DNA from: Promethearchaeota archaeon
Lineage (GTDB): Archaea > Asgardarchaeota > Lokiarchaeia > Sigyniarchaeales > SOKP01
NCBI GenBank assembly: GCA_030605895.1
Contig: JAUWHL010000056.1
Location: forward strand, 1 to 6,907
Length of the DNA stretch: 6,907 nucleotides
Direction of reading: 5' to 3'
The notes under the pieces are model-generated. The model was given only the letters and a program-made list of their open reading frames with translations, was not told the origin of the DNA and searched no databases. Position 1 is the first letter of the stretch, and each line of letters begins with the position of its first letter. This document shows positions 1-5,163 of the stretch, piece by piece. Made by a program: the position numbers and the translations under genes.

Positions 1-252
1 ATTAAGAATTTCCAGAAAGATAATGTAGATAAGATAAATTTTTATGATAAATTAAAACCATTAATGGAAAAAGAACCACTTTTTAAGACTTTCCTAATCG
101 TTGAAGAAGTCGGTGGAATTACATTAGAAGATCTTAAAAAAGCTTTAGGGATTCCTAGTGTTACTGCTAAAAGGAATGTCCAGCAACTAGAGAATATTGG
201 CATTATCGAAACTGATGATAGAGGAAAAATTATTGTGAAAAAAGAAGAATAA
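1..252 (+). CDS. C-terminal part of a winged-helix domain protein (5' end outside window)
   Basis: Frame 1 is open from the first base to the TAA at 250-252, giving 83 visible residues, so this is the 3' end of a gene that begins upstream. The ATG at 64 is most likely an internal Met (KPLMEKEP), because the frame before it has no stop and reads as ordinary protein. The visible part looks like a winged helix-turn-helix. Helices LFKTFLIVEEVG and TLEDLKKALGI are followed by a recognition-type helix SVTAKRNVQQLENIGI, then a short wing, IIETDDRGKIIVKK. This matches the ArsR/MarR-like fold in general terms but cannot be assigned to a family. A DNA-binding or protein-interaction role is inferred. 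The upstream part, which would define the protein, is not visible. The gene converges on the minus-strand gene ending at 355. Confidence 0.75.
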   Translation: MKNFQKDNVDKINFYDKLKPLMEKEPLFKTFLIVEEVGGITLEDLKKALGIPSVTAKRNVQQLENIGIIETDDRGKIIVKKEE

Positions 253-354
253 TCAAAATCTTCTATTTTATTTAATTAAATATTGAATTTCTGATTTCTA
301 AATTTATTATACTTAAGAAAATAAACAAAAAATTAAGTAGTAAATTAAAAAGAT
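253..354. terminator. Convergent intergenic spacer with T-tracts on both strands
   Basis: This 102-bp AT-rich spacer separates two convergent genes. On the plus strand a T-rich stretch (TCTATTTTATTTAATT, about 262-277) follows the stop at 252. On the minus strand, A6 at 327-332 and neighbouring A-runs give T-tracts after the stop of the 355-732 gene. Archaeal intrinsic termination commonly needs only such U-tracts and no hairpin. The role is inferred from position and composition. Confidence 0.4.
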
Positions 355-732
355 TTAAATTTTAGCCAACTGTTCATATAAATTTGGTAAGGATTCTTTA
401 TATTTGTCATCTGGAATTTTTTCCAGTATTTCAGCCGCAATTGTTTTTAATATCTCCCGATATTTACCTGGTTTTTCATCTCGCCGAAGTAAAAGAGCAA
501 CTACATAATTTTCCACTGAAATAAAATCTTGTCCTACACCAGAGAAAAAAGACACTACTTTATTGTTTTTGAGAGCAATAGAGGCAAATCCTGGCTTTAA
601 TGATTGATATCGATGTGAACTATAAACCTGTGTAAGTAAATTATTGGTTATTTTTAGCGTAGCTGGATAAAAACCTTCATTAATTGGGCCAATTTCGTTA
701 TCCCAGCGAATTACAAGAATACCTACGGGCAT
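355..732 (-). CDS. Small longin-like domain protein, Asgard type
   Basis: A 125-residue protein on the minus strand with an ATG start at 732. The order of predicted secondary structure fits a longin-like beta-beta-alpha-beta-beta-beta-alpha-alpha fold. It has a strand GILVIRWD (3-11), a second strand around GPINEGFYP, a helix TNNLLTQVYSS (29-39), a hairpin FASIALKNNKVVSFFSG (49-65), a strand ENYVVALLL (74-82), then two amphipathic helices (90-105 and 108-123). The opening RWD..IGP and the FASIALKNNKVVSFFSG segment resemble a family I recall as abundant in Lokiarchaeia and relatives. Asgard genomes are known to be rich in longin and roadblock modules, often linked to small-GTPase regulation or membrane trafficking-like systems. 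No GTPase lies in this window, so any partner is unknown. There is no signal peptide or TM segment, so the protein is probably cytosolic. No clear Shine-Dalgarno precedes the ATG. Confidence 0.7.
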   Translation of the reverse strand: MPVGILVIRWDNEIGPINEGFYPATLKITNNLLTQVYSSHRYQSLKPGFASIALKNNKVVSFFSGVGQDFISVENYVVALLLRRDEKPGKYREILKTIAAEILEKIPDDKYKESLPNLYEQLAKI

Positions 733-985
733 AATTTTATACCATTAAATTTGTATTTTGAAAGATAATTACGTAATTTTATTTGTAGACTATATTCAAT
801 ACAAGTTATCTTATTATTTTAATATCTTTCTTTTATTTATTTCTTTTTATTTTTATGTATGTATTATCTAACCATGAATACAAATTGAATCCCTTATATA
901 ATTAAACCTAAGAAAAAATTTAAATTAAAATTATAACTTTGAATTATTAATCTCAATCAAATTAATTGATATATGGAAAAGAGTG
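733..985. other. AT-rich intergenic region, no gene seen
   Basis: This stretch lies between the minus-strand gene starting at 732 and the tRNA promoter at 986. It should hold the promoter for the 355-732 gene, but I could not identify a convincing TATA box at a sensible distance. Only very short ORFs occur (for example a 16-codon ATG frame at about 856), none with a ribosome binding site. No repeat or structured RNA was recognised. Confidence 0.5.
767..778. promoter_or_regulatory. 12-bp perfect palindrome upstream of the longin-like gene
   Basis: AATTACGTAATT is a perfect palindrome lying 35-46 bp upstream of the ATG at 732, near where an archaeal BRE/TATA region would sit. It could be an operator half-site pair. 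The sequence is short and very AT-rich, so chance occurrence is realistic. Confidence 0.2.
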
Positions 986-995
986 CTATAAAAAG
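986..995 (+). promoter_or_regulatory. TATA box of the tRNA-Leu gene
   Basis: CTATAAAAAG at 986-995 is a near-ideal archaeal TATA box, preceded by a purine-rich BRE-like stretch (about 975-983, GGAAAAGAG). Its centre lies about 29 nt upstream of the mature tRNA 5' end at 1020. Transcription would then start a few nucleotides before the tRNA, leaving a very short 5' leader for RNase P. Confidence 0.7.
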
Positions 996-1043
996 AATAA
1001 AAAAGAAAATCTACACTGTGGAGGGATTACCGAGCATGGTCAA

Positions 1044-1075
1044 AGCCATTTTATACCAAAATGGGTCAAGACTAT
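1044..1075 (+). other. tRNA intron 1 (D-loop, about position 21/22), 32 nt
   Basis: The insertion separates GGTCAA from AGGTG in the D-arm. It has a bulge-helix-bulge core. GGTC (1038-1041) pairs with GACT (1070-1073) as a 4-bp central helix with one G-U pair. It is flanked by 3-nt bulges AAA (1042-1044) and ATA (1074-1076), and cutting after the second base of each bulge gives this intron. Inside is a 7-bp hairpin, CCATTTT (1046-1052) with AAAATGG (1058-1064) and a 5-nt loop. The inner helix does not abut the central helix, so the motif is relaxed. The boundary is ambiguous by 1 nt (1044-1075 or 1045-1076) because A flanks both sides. Removal by the archaeal tRNA-splicing endonuclease and joining by RtcB ligase is inferred from established archaeal biology. 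Confidence 0.82.
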
Positions 1076-1108
1076 AGGTGCTGGACTTAAGATCCAGTGG
1101 CAAAGGCC

Positions 1109-1136
1109 AATATGTCCATCTCGGGCTTATCCTTAA
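1109..1136 (+). other. tRNA intron 2 (after the variable arm, before position 46), 28 nt
   Basis: The insertion lies between the variable-arm stem GGC-AAAG-GCC and the TTC that precedes the T-stem. The bulge-helix-bulge core is clean. AAGG (1103-1106) pairs with CCTT (1131-1134), flanked by 3-nt bulges CCA (1107-1109) and AAT (1135-1137). Cutting after the second base of each bulge restores GGCC-TTC-GTGGG, the usual tRNA-Leu junction. A short inner helix, ATA (1110-1112) with TAT (1128-1130), fits the inner helix position. The outer helix is weak. The restored length and restored position 48 support these boundaries. Confidence 0.82.
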
Positions 1137-1184
1137 TTCGTGGGTTCAAATCCCACTCCCTCCACATTAATATCACTAAATATA

Positions 1185-1201
1185 ATTAATTTCGAATTAA
1201 T
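1185..1201 (+). terminator. Possible AT-only hairpin downstream of the tRNA
   Basis: ATTAATT (1185-1191) and AATTAAT (1195-1201) form a 7-bp stem with a TCG loop, about 20 nt after the tRNA 3' end. It could be a 3'-trailer structure or help termination. All pairs are A-T and no strong plus-strand T-tract follows, so the support is weak. Confidence 0.2.
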
Positions 1202-1240
1202 AAATGAGATTATGAGTAATTTTAAAATTCTAAATTATTC

Positions 1241-1254
1241 AAAAAAAAGAAAAA
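1241..1254 (-). terminator. T-tract terminator for the 1289-1603 gene
   Basis: On the minus strand, T5-C-T8 (complement of 1254-1241) begins about 35 nt past the stop codon at 1289-1291. This is the kind of U-tract archaeal RNA polymerase terminates on. There is no associated hairpin. Confidence 0.45.
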
Positions 1255-1288
1255 TTAAATTTATTTATTTTTAAGATTCAATTCAGCA

Positions 1289-1603
1289 TTAATCTTCTAA
1301 TTGCTTTTTTAATTTCATTAATAAGGGAACCATTTTTGTAACATCCATAGCTGGAGTAGTTCTCATAAACTTAATGTAGCCTGGTTTAGCAAGTCTCCAT
1401 ATATTTGAACCTTTTGCCATTTGTTCCTCATTTTCGGCTTCCTCTACACTAATACCCCAATAATCCGATGTACTAATATAAAAACCTATTTGTTTAACTC
1501 CTTCAACAGGATATAGTTTCTTACTCATTAGTTTTTGCGCAATATCCGCCAATTCTGAGGGATCAAAATCTGGGTTTAATTCCCAATATGATATGAATAA
1601 CAT
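1289..1603 (-). CDS. Small dimeric alpha/beta-barrel-like protein (DUF3303-like), function unknown
   Basis: A 104-residue minus-strand protein starting MLFISYWELN. The strand-helix-strand-strand-helix-strand pattern resembles a ferredoxin-like dimeric alpha/beta barrel. LFISYWEL is strand 1, PSELADIAQKLMSKKL (15-30) a helix, VKQIGFYISTSDYWGISVEEA covers strands 2-3, NEEQMAKGSNIWRLAKPG a helical/loop part, YIKFMRTTPAM a final strand, then helix DVTKMVPLLMKLKKQL. This resembles DUF3303-type proteins, but no function is known to me. I chose ATG 1603 over GTG 1615, which would add four residues. The Shine-Dalgarno-like GGTGGT (complement of 1617-1612) sits 8 nt before ATG 1603, while GTG 1615 lies inside it. 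It is divergent from the longin-like gene at 1788, with a 24-bp palindrome near its promoter. It is probably a soluble cytosolic dimer (inference). Confidence 0.75.
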   Translation of the reverse strand: MLFISYWELNPDFDPSELADIAQKLMSKKLYPVEGVKQIGFYISTSDYWGISVEEAENEEQMAKGSNIWRLAKPGYIKFMRTTPAMDVTKMVPLLMKLKKQLED

Positions 1604-1611
1604 CTCATTTA

Positions 1612-1617
1612 CCACCT
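1612..1617 (-). promoter_or_regulatory. Ribosome binding site deciding the start at 1603
   Basis: The minus strand reads AGGTGGT just upstream of the gene. It matches the GGTG part of the archaeal anti-Shine-Dalgarno complement, with 8 nt before ATG 1603. It overlaps the alternative GTG at 1615, which argues against that codon. Confidence 0.6.
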
Positions 1618-1642
1618 AATATAATTAATTTTAGATTCGCAC

Positions 1643-1666
1643 TTGTATAGAATTCATTCTATACAA
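1643..1666. promoter_or_regulatory. Perfect 11+2+11 bp palindrome, operator candidate
   Basis: TTGTATAGAAT (1643-1653) and ATTCTATACAA (1656-1666) are exact reverse complements separated by TC. The element starts 40 bp upstream of ATG 1603. On the minus strand its promoter-proximal half (TTCTATACAA) can serve as the TATA box, with transcription starting near 1621, just before the ribosome binding site. A dimeric regulator bound here would block TBP, so repression of the 1289-1603 gene is the simplest reading. It lies about 70 bp upstream of the plus-strand TATA box at 1732 and could also act there. The binding protein is unknown. Confidence 0.6.
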
Positions 1667-1731
1667 TATTATTAATTTATTCAGACTTTATATTTAATAT
1701 TTTCTAACTCTATGAAATTTATTGAGGAAAA

Positions 1732-1740
1732 TTATAAATA
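1732..1740 (+). promoter_or_regulatory. TATA box candidate for the longin-like gene
   Basis: TTATAAATA has its centre about 26 bp before 1762, predicting a transcript start near 1762-1766. That would leave a leader of roughly 25 nt before the proposed start at 1788 and would place GTGAT (1775-1779) in the leader as a weak ribosome binding site. Confidence 0.45.
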
Positions 1741-1787
1741 ACAAAAGTACTATTCAGTATACATAGAAATCACAGTGATAGGTAAGG

Positions 1788-2483
1788 ATTCTAATTTCTG
1801 AGTATCTTTCTTTAGCATTATCAATTGAATATATTGTCATAACTCATAGAGAATCGAAGGAGATAATTTACTATAAGACAGTGGGAGATTTTGATCCGGA
1901 TATACTTGATGTGTTCCGAAATTCCATCTATTATGAGATCTTAGATTTACCTTTAGAAGAAGGTGGTATTGAACAAGCTACTCTCGAAGGGAAGTATTTA
2001 ATAACACGAGCAGGAAAATTATTTTGGATTACATTAATTCTTAAACATAAACCTATAATATACATGAGAGAAGTAATGAAATTTTTTTCTAAATTATTTG
2101 AAAATTTATATGAAAGAGAAATTCAAGAGTTATATACACAATTTGAAGGGGATATCTCAGTCTTTCGAAAAGATCCATATTCAAAGCAGAGTTTAGATAC
2201 TATAATCGAGGATCTTTTTCACCTATACCTAATATATCCTTTCAAAATAGGGACACCAAGAGCAAAAAAAATATCTCCTAAAGCAAAAAAAATACATCAG
2301 TTTGCTAAGGTCCTTGCTCATAAAGTAAAAGGTGAGCTTTTACTTGATAAATTATTTGCTGAAGTAAGTAAATCTTTCAAATTAAGTAATGAAGAAATTG
2401 GTGACTTAATTTATGAATTAGTTGAAAACGAGGTTTTTATACCTCTTCCACCAGAAAAAAAAAAATTTCCAATTCATTTATAG
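1788..2483 (+). CDS. Longin-like domain protein with helical C-terminal region, probable non-AUG start
   Basis: The frame ending at 2483 is open from 1782. Using only ATG/GTG/TTG, the first start is GTG 1881 (200 aa). However, the codons before it read SIEYIVITHRESKEIIYYKTVGDFDPDILDVF, cited here as SIEYIVITHR, KEIIYYKTV and GDFDPDILDVF. That is the beta-hairpin plus first helix expected of Asgard longin/roadblock-like proteins. I therefore place the start near ATT 1788 (231 aa), with GTGAT at 1775-1779 as a weak ribosome binding site. Later parts are strands QATLEGKYLITRAG and KLFWITLILKHK, and a long helix ending LYTQFEGDISVF. The C-terminal region (about 155-231) is helical and possibly winged-helix-like. 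There is no TM segment. It is divergent from the 1289-1603 gene. The function is unknown; a GTPase-regulator or scaffold role is only inference. An A11 run (2455-2465) lies near the 3' end. Confidence 0.72.
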   Translation: MLISEYLSLALSIEYIVITHRESKEIIYYKTVGDFDPDILDVFRNSIYYEILDLPLEEGGIEQATLEGKYLITRAGKLFWITLILKHKPIIYMREVMKFFSKLFENLYEREIQELYTQFEGDISVFRKDPYSKQSLDTIIEDLFHLYLIYPFKIGTPRAKKISPKAKKIHQFAKVLAHKVKGELLLDKLFAEVSKSFKLSNEEIGDLIYELVENEVFIPLPPEKKKFPIHL

Positions 2484-2527
2484 TAGATTTGAATCTAAGA
2501 ATTATATTATTAAAACTGTACAAGCCC

Positions 2528-2541
2528 TATTTTTGTTATTT
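2528..2541 (+). terminator. T-rich terminator candidate after the longin-like gene
   Basis: TATTTTTGTTATTTAT, about 45 nt after the stop at 2483, contains a T5 run and further T clusters. It is consistent with archaeal U-tract termination and separates this gene from the one at 2623. There is no hairpin. Confidence 0.3.
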
Positions 2542-2608
2542 ATAGAAAAAGAATTTAAACTAAGTATACAATATTTTTACTAATCAAATTCAGTTTAACT
2601 ATAATAAT

Positions 2609-2614
2609 AAGGAG
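2609..2614 (+). promoter_or_regulatory. Ribosome binding site deciding the TTG start at 2623
   Basis: AAGGAG at 2609-2614 is a strong Shine-Dalgarno with 8 nt before TTG 2623. Upstream, TATA-like stretches (TTTAAA about 2553-2558; GTATACAATA 2565-2574) could drive transcription, but I cannot choose between them. Confidence 0.7.
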
Positions 2615-2622
2615 AAAGAGAT

Positions 2623-3915
2623 TTGAAATTAACAGATATTATTGGATTGGAAGAAAAACATGCTAAACTTTTAGAAAAAGAGGGAATATCAAGTACAGAG
2701 GATTTAATTCCACTAACAAAAAGTGAAATTGGAAAACTTGCTAGAAAAGTTGGTGTTGCCGTAAAAACCCTTGATACTTGGCAAGAACACGCAGAATTGA
2801 TGCAGATTCAAGGCGTGGGTCCTGAAATGGCTAATGCATTAAATCTTATTGGTATAGACTCTGTGAAGGAATTTGCCTATAGAAATCCAAAAAGCACACT
2901 GGAAAGGTTAAAACAATTAAAAAAAGATAAACCTAAAGCTCTCACAAAAGTTCCTTCTCAAAAGGATGTCGAAAGTTGGATTAAAGCAGCCAAAGATATT
3001 TCAGGAGCCCCAGAGAAGAAACCAGCAAAGAAGCCGGCCAAGAAACCTGTGAAAAAAAAAGAACCAGCTCCGTCACCTATACCTAAAACTGATTATGTGC
3101 CCATTGAAGAGTTCAAAGGAGATTATGGGGAGTATGGTCCAGATTATTGGAATAATAAATGGGAAACTGCTCCGATAATCTACACAGGGAGGGCATTGAG
3201 AGCAGAAGTTTACAAGAAACAAATAGATGTAGATGTTAAAGCATTCATAAAAAAAAATGATGCGATACTATGGCATGTTGTAACCCAAATTGGACTAAGG
3301 AGAGAAACTCCTGATGAAACTGCTTTTGCAGTTCAGAATTTCGTTTGTAATTTTCTGAAGTATAAATATGATGACTTAACTGCGGAAGTGCCTGAGTTCT
3401 GGTTATTTCCTTTTGAGAGTATACAAGCAGAGATTGGGGATTGTGAGGATGGGGCTATTCTAATTGCGGCTTTATTGATTAATGCTGGTATCCCTAGTTG
3501 GCGTGTAAAAGTAGCGGCTGCTGAAGTATTGGCTGACCCTGTTTTTGCTCCATCAGATACTGAAGTAGGTGGTCATTCTTATTGTCTTTATCTCGCTGAT
3601 AGACCTGATTCCAAAAGGAAATTGGAATGGGTGATACTTGATTGGTGTTATTTACAAGATCCAGAGGTGCCAGTCGATCAAAAACCATTAGCTAGAGATG
3701 GTGGAACGGAAGGGGCTTATAGAGATGTTCTCTTTACATTTAACGACGAAAATTCATGGGCACAAACAGCATTAGAAGTAAAAGGAGGAAGAATATCGAA
3801 GAATAGAACTACTAAAAAAGATGAAGTGATAGGCCCATTAAAGGATATCTTAAAGCATCTAGCAGATGAAGAGCTTAAAAAGATATTCAGAAAATATGGT
3901 ATTGAAATTGAGTAG
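2623..3915 (+). CDS. Helix-hairpin-helix / transglutaminase-like fusion protein
   Basis: A 430-residue protein with a TTG start backed by AAGGAG. Residues 1-125 look like a DUF4332-type region with two helix-hairpin-helix units: IIGLEEKHAKLLEKEGI (6-22) and IQGVGPEMANALNLIGI (62-78), the latter with the GVG hairpin. A charged linker (128-155) contains three tandem KKPA/KKPV units. Residues about 205-345 form a transglutaminase-like domain. The likely triad is C274 (GDCEDGA), H318 (GGHSYCLYL) and D340 (WVILDWCY). GDCEDGA resembles bacterial transglutaminase-like cysteine proteinases (BTLCP, PF06035). There is no signal peptide or TM segment, so it probably acts in the cytosol. Papain-fold enzymes of this type cleave or form amide bonds; the substrate is unknown. 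The HhH part could bind DNA or protein. It stands alone on the plus strand, 139 bp after the longin-like gene. Confidence 0.8.
   Translation: MKLTDIIGLEEKHAKLLEKEGISSTEDLIPLTKSEIGKLARKVGVAVKTLDTWQEHAELMQIQGVGPEMANALNLIGIDSVKEFAYRNPKSTLERLKQLKKDKPKALTKVPSQKDVESWIKAAKDISGAPEKKPAKKPAKKPVKKKEPAPSPIPKTDYVPIEEFKGDYGEYGPDYWNNKWETAPIIYTGRALRAEVYKKQIDVDVKAFIKKNDAILWHVVTQIGLRRETPDETAFAVQNFVCNFLKYKYDDLTAEVPEFWLFPFESIQAEIGDCEDGAILIAALLINAGIPSWRVKVAAAEVLADPVFAPSDTEVGGHSYCLYLADRPDSKRKLEWVILDWCYLQDPEVPVDQKPLARDGGTEGAYRDVLFTFNDENSWAQTALEVKGGRISKNRTTKKDEVIGPLKDILKHLADEELKKIFRKYGIEIE
3016..3051 (+). repeat. Three tandem 12-bp units encoding KKPA, KKPA, KKPV
   Basis: Codons 132-143 of the HhH/transglutaminase gene form three diverged 12-bp copies (AAGAAACCAGCA and variants), followed by A9 at 3052-3060. 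This is the flexible basic linker between domains. The slippage-prone A9 and the repeats make its length likely to vary between strains. Confidence 0.7.
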
Positions 3916-3932
3916 TTTAATATTTAATCCTA

Positions 3933-3939
3933 TTTTTTT
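3933..3939 (+). terminator. T7 terminator after the HhH/transglutaminase gene
   Basis: A run of seven T starts 18 nt after the TAG at 3913-3915, a typical archaeal U-tract terminator position. Confidence 0.5.
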
Positions 3940-3956
3940 ATACTCTTAGAATTGAA

Positions 3957-4000
3957 AAGAATAATATATGACGATATAAAAAAAAAAGAAAATTATTCTT
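3957..4000 (-). terminator. Inverted repeat with minus-strand T10 tract
   Basis: AAGAATAAT (3957-3965) and ATTATTCTT (3992-4000) are a perfect 9-bp inverted repeat enclosing A10 (3978-3987), which is T10 on the minus strand. It lies just past the stop of the minus-strand gene ending at 4016. The T10 tract probably terminates that gene. The hairpin itself has a 26-nt loop and may be incidental. Confidence 0.45.
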
Positions 4001-4015
4001 AGAAGTTGAGTCTTT

Positions 4016-4972
4016 TTATCCATATAAATTCAAAAATATCGGCAAAATAACTCCAAGCAATGACAAGATAGTTGCTATTATCAATACTGGTATTGAAATT
4101 AAATCGTGTTTTTTCTTTATTAACCTTTCTTCTTTCTCTCTTATTTTCTCAAATTCACTTTCGATCTTCTTCTGGTTTAAACGATTTGCCATGGCTGCAG
4201 AAAGGACTACAGCTATTGTAGTCATGGCGACTCCTAATCCAATACTTGATGCTTGCGCTTCTAAATTAACAAACACTTCTAACATTTGATCAATTTCTTC
4301 TTGAGTGCTCCTAACTTGTTCAAAAAGGAAATACCTGCATATATAATCGACCCAGTGTATCGGTTTAAAAAAAATTTCTTTCATGGTTAGATAATCTATT
4401 GGACGATATTCGAAAGGTAAACTTTGAATATCATCATAACTAAAAAAGTTCCCATAATATTCAGCAGGAGTCATAACCTCAACAGGTAAGCCATATGTGG
4501 ACACATAAGATGACCACATCTCCCAATTTATTATAAGATCATACCCATCATCTTCTTTTGTAGCAATATTATAATCCCATTGCGGGTGTTCATTGAAATA
4601 ACGATACCAAATTACAACATTCATCGCCGTCCAGCATTCTAATTCTGATCTCAATGCCTCAACAATTTTAACGAGATAATTCATTCTTTCATTAGGAGTT
4701 AATGTACTATATAGAAGGTCATATTCAACATCGAGTAGGTGTGCTTGCCTCATATGGTCAAAACTCTTATAAGTAAAATCGATATCTTTTTCATAAAGGA
4801 ATAAAGCTCTGTTTTCCATTCTGATAAGTATTGTTTGAAGATTTTCCGCGTCTCTTCTCATATCAGCTGCTGAACCAGCATAAAATTCTTGTAAAAATCC
4901 AGCTAGAAATGCAGAACCCGATATGAATAGAATAATAACAGTTGCAATCACGCTTTTTGTTTTAAATTTCAT
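4016..4972 (-). CDS. Three-TM membrane protein with large extracytoplasmic helical domain, function unknown
   Basis: A 318-residue protein from ATG 4972. The N-terminal KFKTK is followed by TM1 (about 7-27). An extracytoplasmic region (about 28-238) is rich in Tyr, Trp and acidic residues. Its first half is predicted helical (DAENLQTILIRMENRALFLY and onward to EALRSELECW). TM2 is about 241-260. A highly charged cytoplasmic helix (262-289, KKIESEFEKIREKEERLIKKK) leads to TM3 (about 292-315), and the C-terminus ends outside. I chose ATG 4972 over TTG 4993 (seven more residues), because the TATA box at 4994-5006 predicts transcription starting near 4975. That makes the mRNA nearly leaderless and places TTG 4993 outside it. 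I recognise no family. A sensor or adhesion-like surface role is possible but unsupported by any motif. The gene is monocistronic by spacing. Confidence 0.72.
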   Translation of the reverse strand: MKFKTKSVIATVIILFISGSAFLAGFLQEFYAGSAADMRRDAENLQTILIRMENRALFLYEKDIDFTYKSFDHMRQAHLLDVEYDLLYSTLTPNERMNYLVKIVEALRSELECWTAMNVVIWYRYFNEHPQWDYNIATKEDDGYDLIINWEMWSSYVSTYGLPVEVMTPAEYYGNFFSYDDIQSLPFEYRPIDYLTMKEIFFKPIHWVDYICRYFLFEQVRSTQEEIDQMLEVFVNLEAQASSIGLGVAMTTIAVVLSAAMANRLNQKKIESEFEKIREKEERLIKKKHDLISIPVLIIATILSLLGVILPIFLNLYG

Positions 4973-4993
4973 AATTTTCAGCCCAAAATTCAA

Positions 4994-5006
4994 GATTTTT
5001 TATAAT
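4994..5006 (-). promoter_or_regulatory. TATA box of the three-TM gene, near-leaderless transcript
   Basis: The minus strand reads ATTATAAAAAATC (complement of 5006-4994). Its centre is about 28 nt from ATG 4972, so transcription should begin within a few bases of that ATG. No Shine-Dalgarno is present, which fits leaderless initiation. The intergenic stretch 5007-5160 holds no gene, only short AT repeats such as TTATTT/AAATAA around 5051-5076. Confidence 0.55.
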
Positions 5007-5163
5007 TCAAATATTGAATATTATTATTAGATTTTATAAAATGTACTCCCTTATTTCATAAAATAAAGGATTATTTGCTTTATAAGAAATATATAGATTT
5101 ATACTTTTAGGTAACTATATTTATCAGATATACCCAAGCATTATCATAAAGGAAATTGAATAA

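Larger units (their letters stand above)
1020..1164 (+). tRNA. tRNA-Leu(UAA) interrupted by two introns
   Basis: A class II tRNA with anticodon TAA at 1088-1090. The acceptor GGAGGGA (1020-1026) pairs perfectly with TCCCTCC (1157-1163), and the discriminator is A1164, as expected for Leu; CCA is not encoded. The D-stem is ACC (1029-1031) with GGT (1077-1079). The D-loop carries A14, G15 and GG (1038-1039). The anticodon stem is CTGGA (1081-1085) with TCCAG (1093-1097). The long variable arm is GGC-AAAG-GCC (1099-1108). C1139 at position 48 can pair with G15 (1034). The T-arm is GTGGG/CCCAC (1140-1144/1152-1156) with loop TTCAAAT. The gene is 145 nt. Removing the introns at 1044-1075 and 1109-1136 leaves exactly 85 nt, a normal tRNA-Leu length. 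There is no intron at the canonical 37/38 site: the anticodon loop CTTAAGA is uninterrupted. The mature tRNA reads UUA codons. Confidence 0.93.

Noticed and set aside
64..252. A complete 62-residue gene starting at ATG 64
   Set aside because: The same frame is open back to base 1 with normal coding content, so the ATG is more likely internal to a gene entering from the left.
1604..1615. GTG 1615 as start of the barrel-like gene
   Set aside because: It overlaps the Shine-Dalgarno sequence that fits ATG 1603, and the family-like start MLF is at 1603.
1712..1741. 9-codon ORF ahead of the longin-like gene as a leader peptide
   Set aside because: It overlaps and precedes the probable TATA box at 1732-1740, so it would not be on the transcript.
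3494..3688. Minus-strand 64-codon ORF
   Set aside because: It lies antisense inside the transglutaminase-like domain of the 2623-3915 gene, with no motif or ribosome binding site.
4973..4993. TTG 4993 as start of the three-TM gene
   Set aside because: It lies next to the TATA box and would be upstream of the predicted transcript start.
5051..5076. Alternating TTATTT/AAATAA inverted repeats
   Set aside because: Composition-driven in very AT-rich DNA; no fixed position relative to a promoter or gene end.
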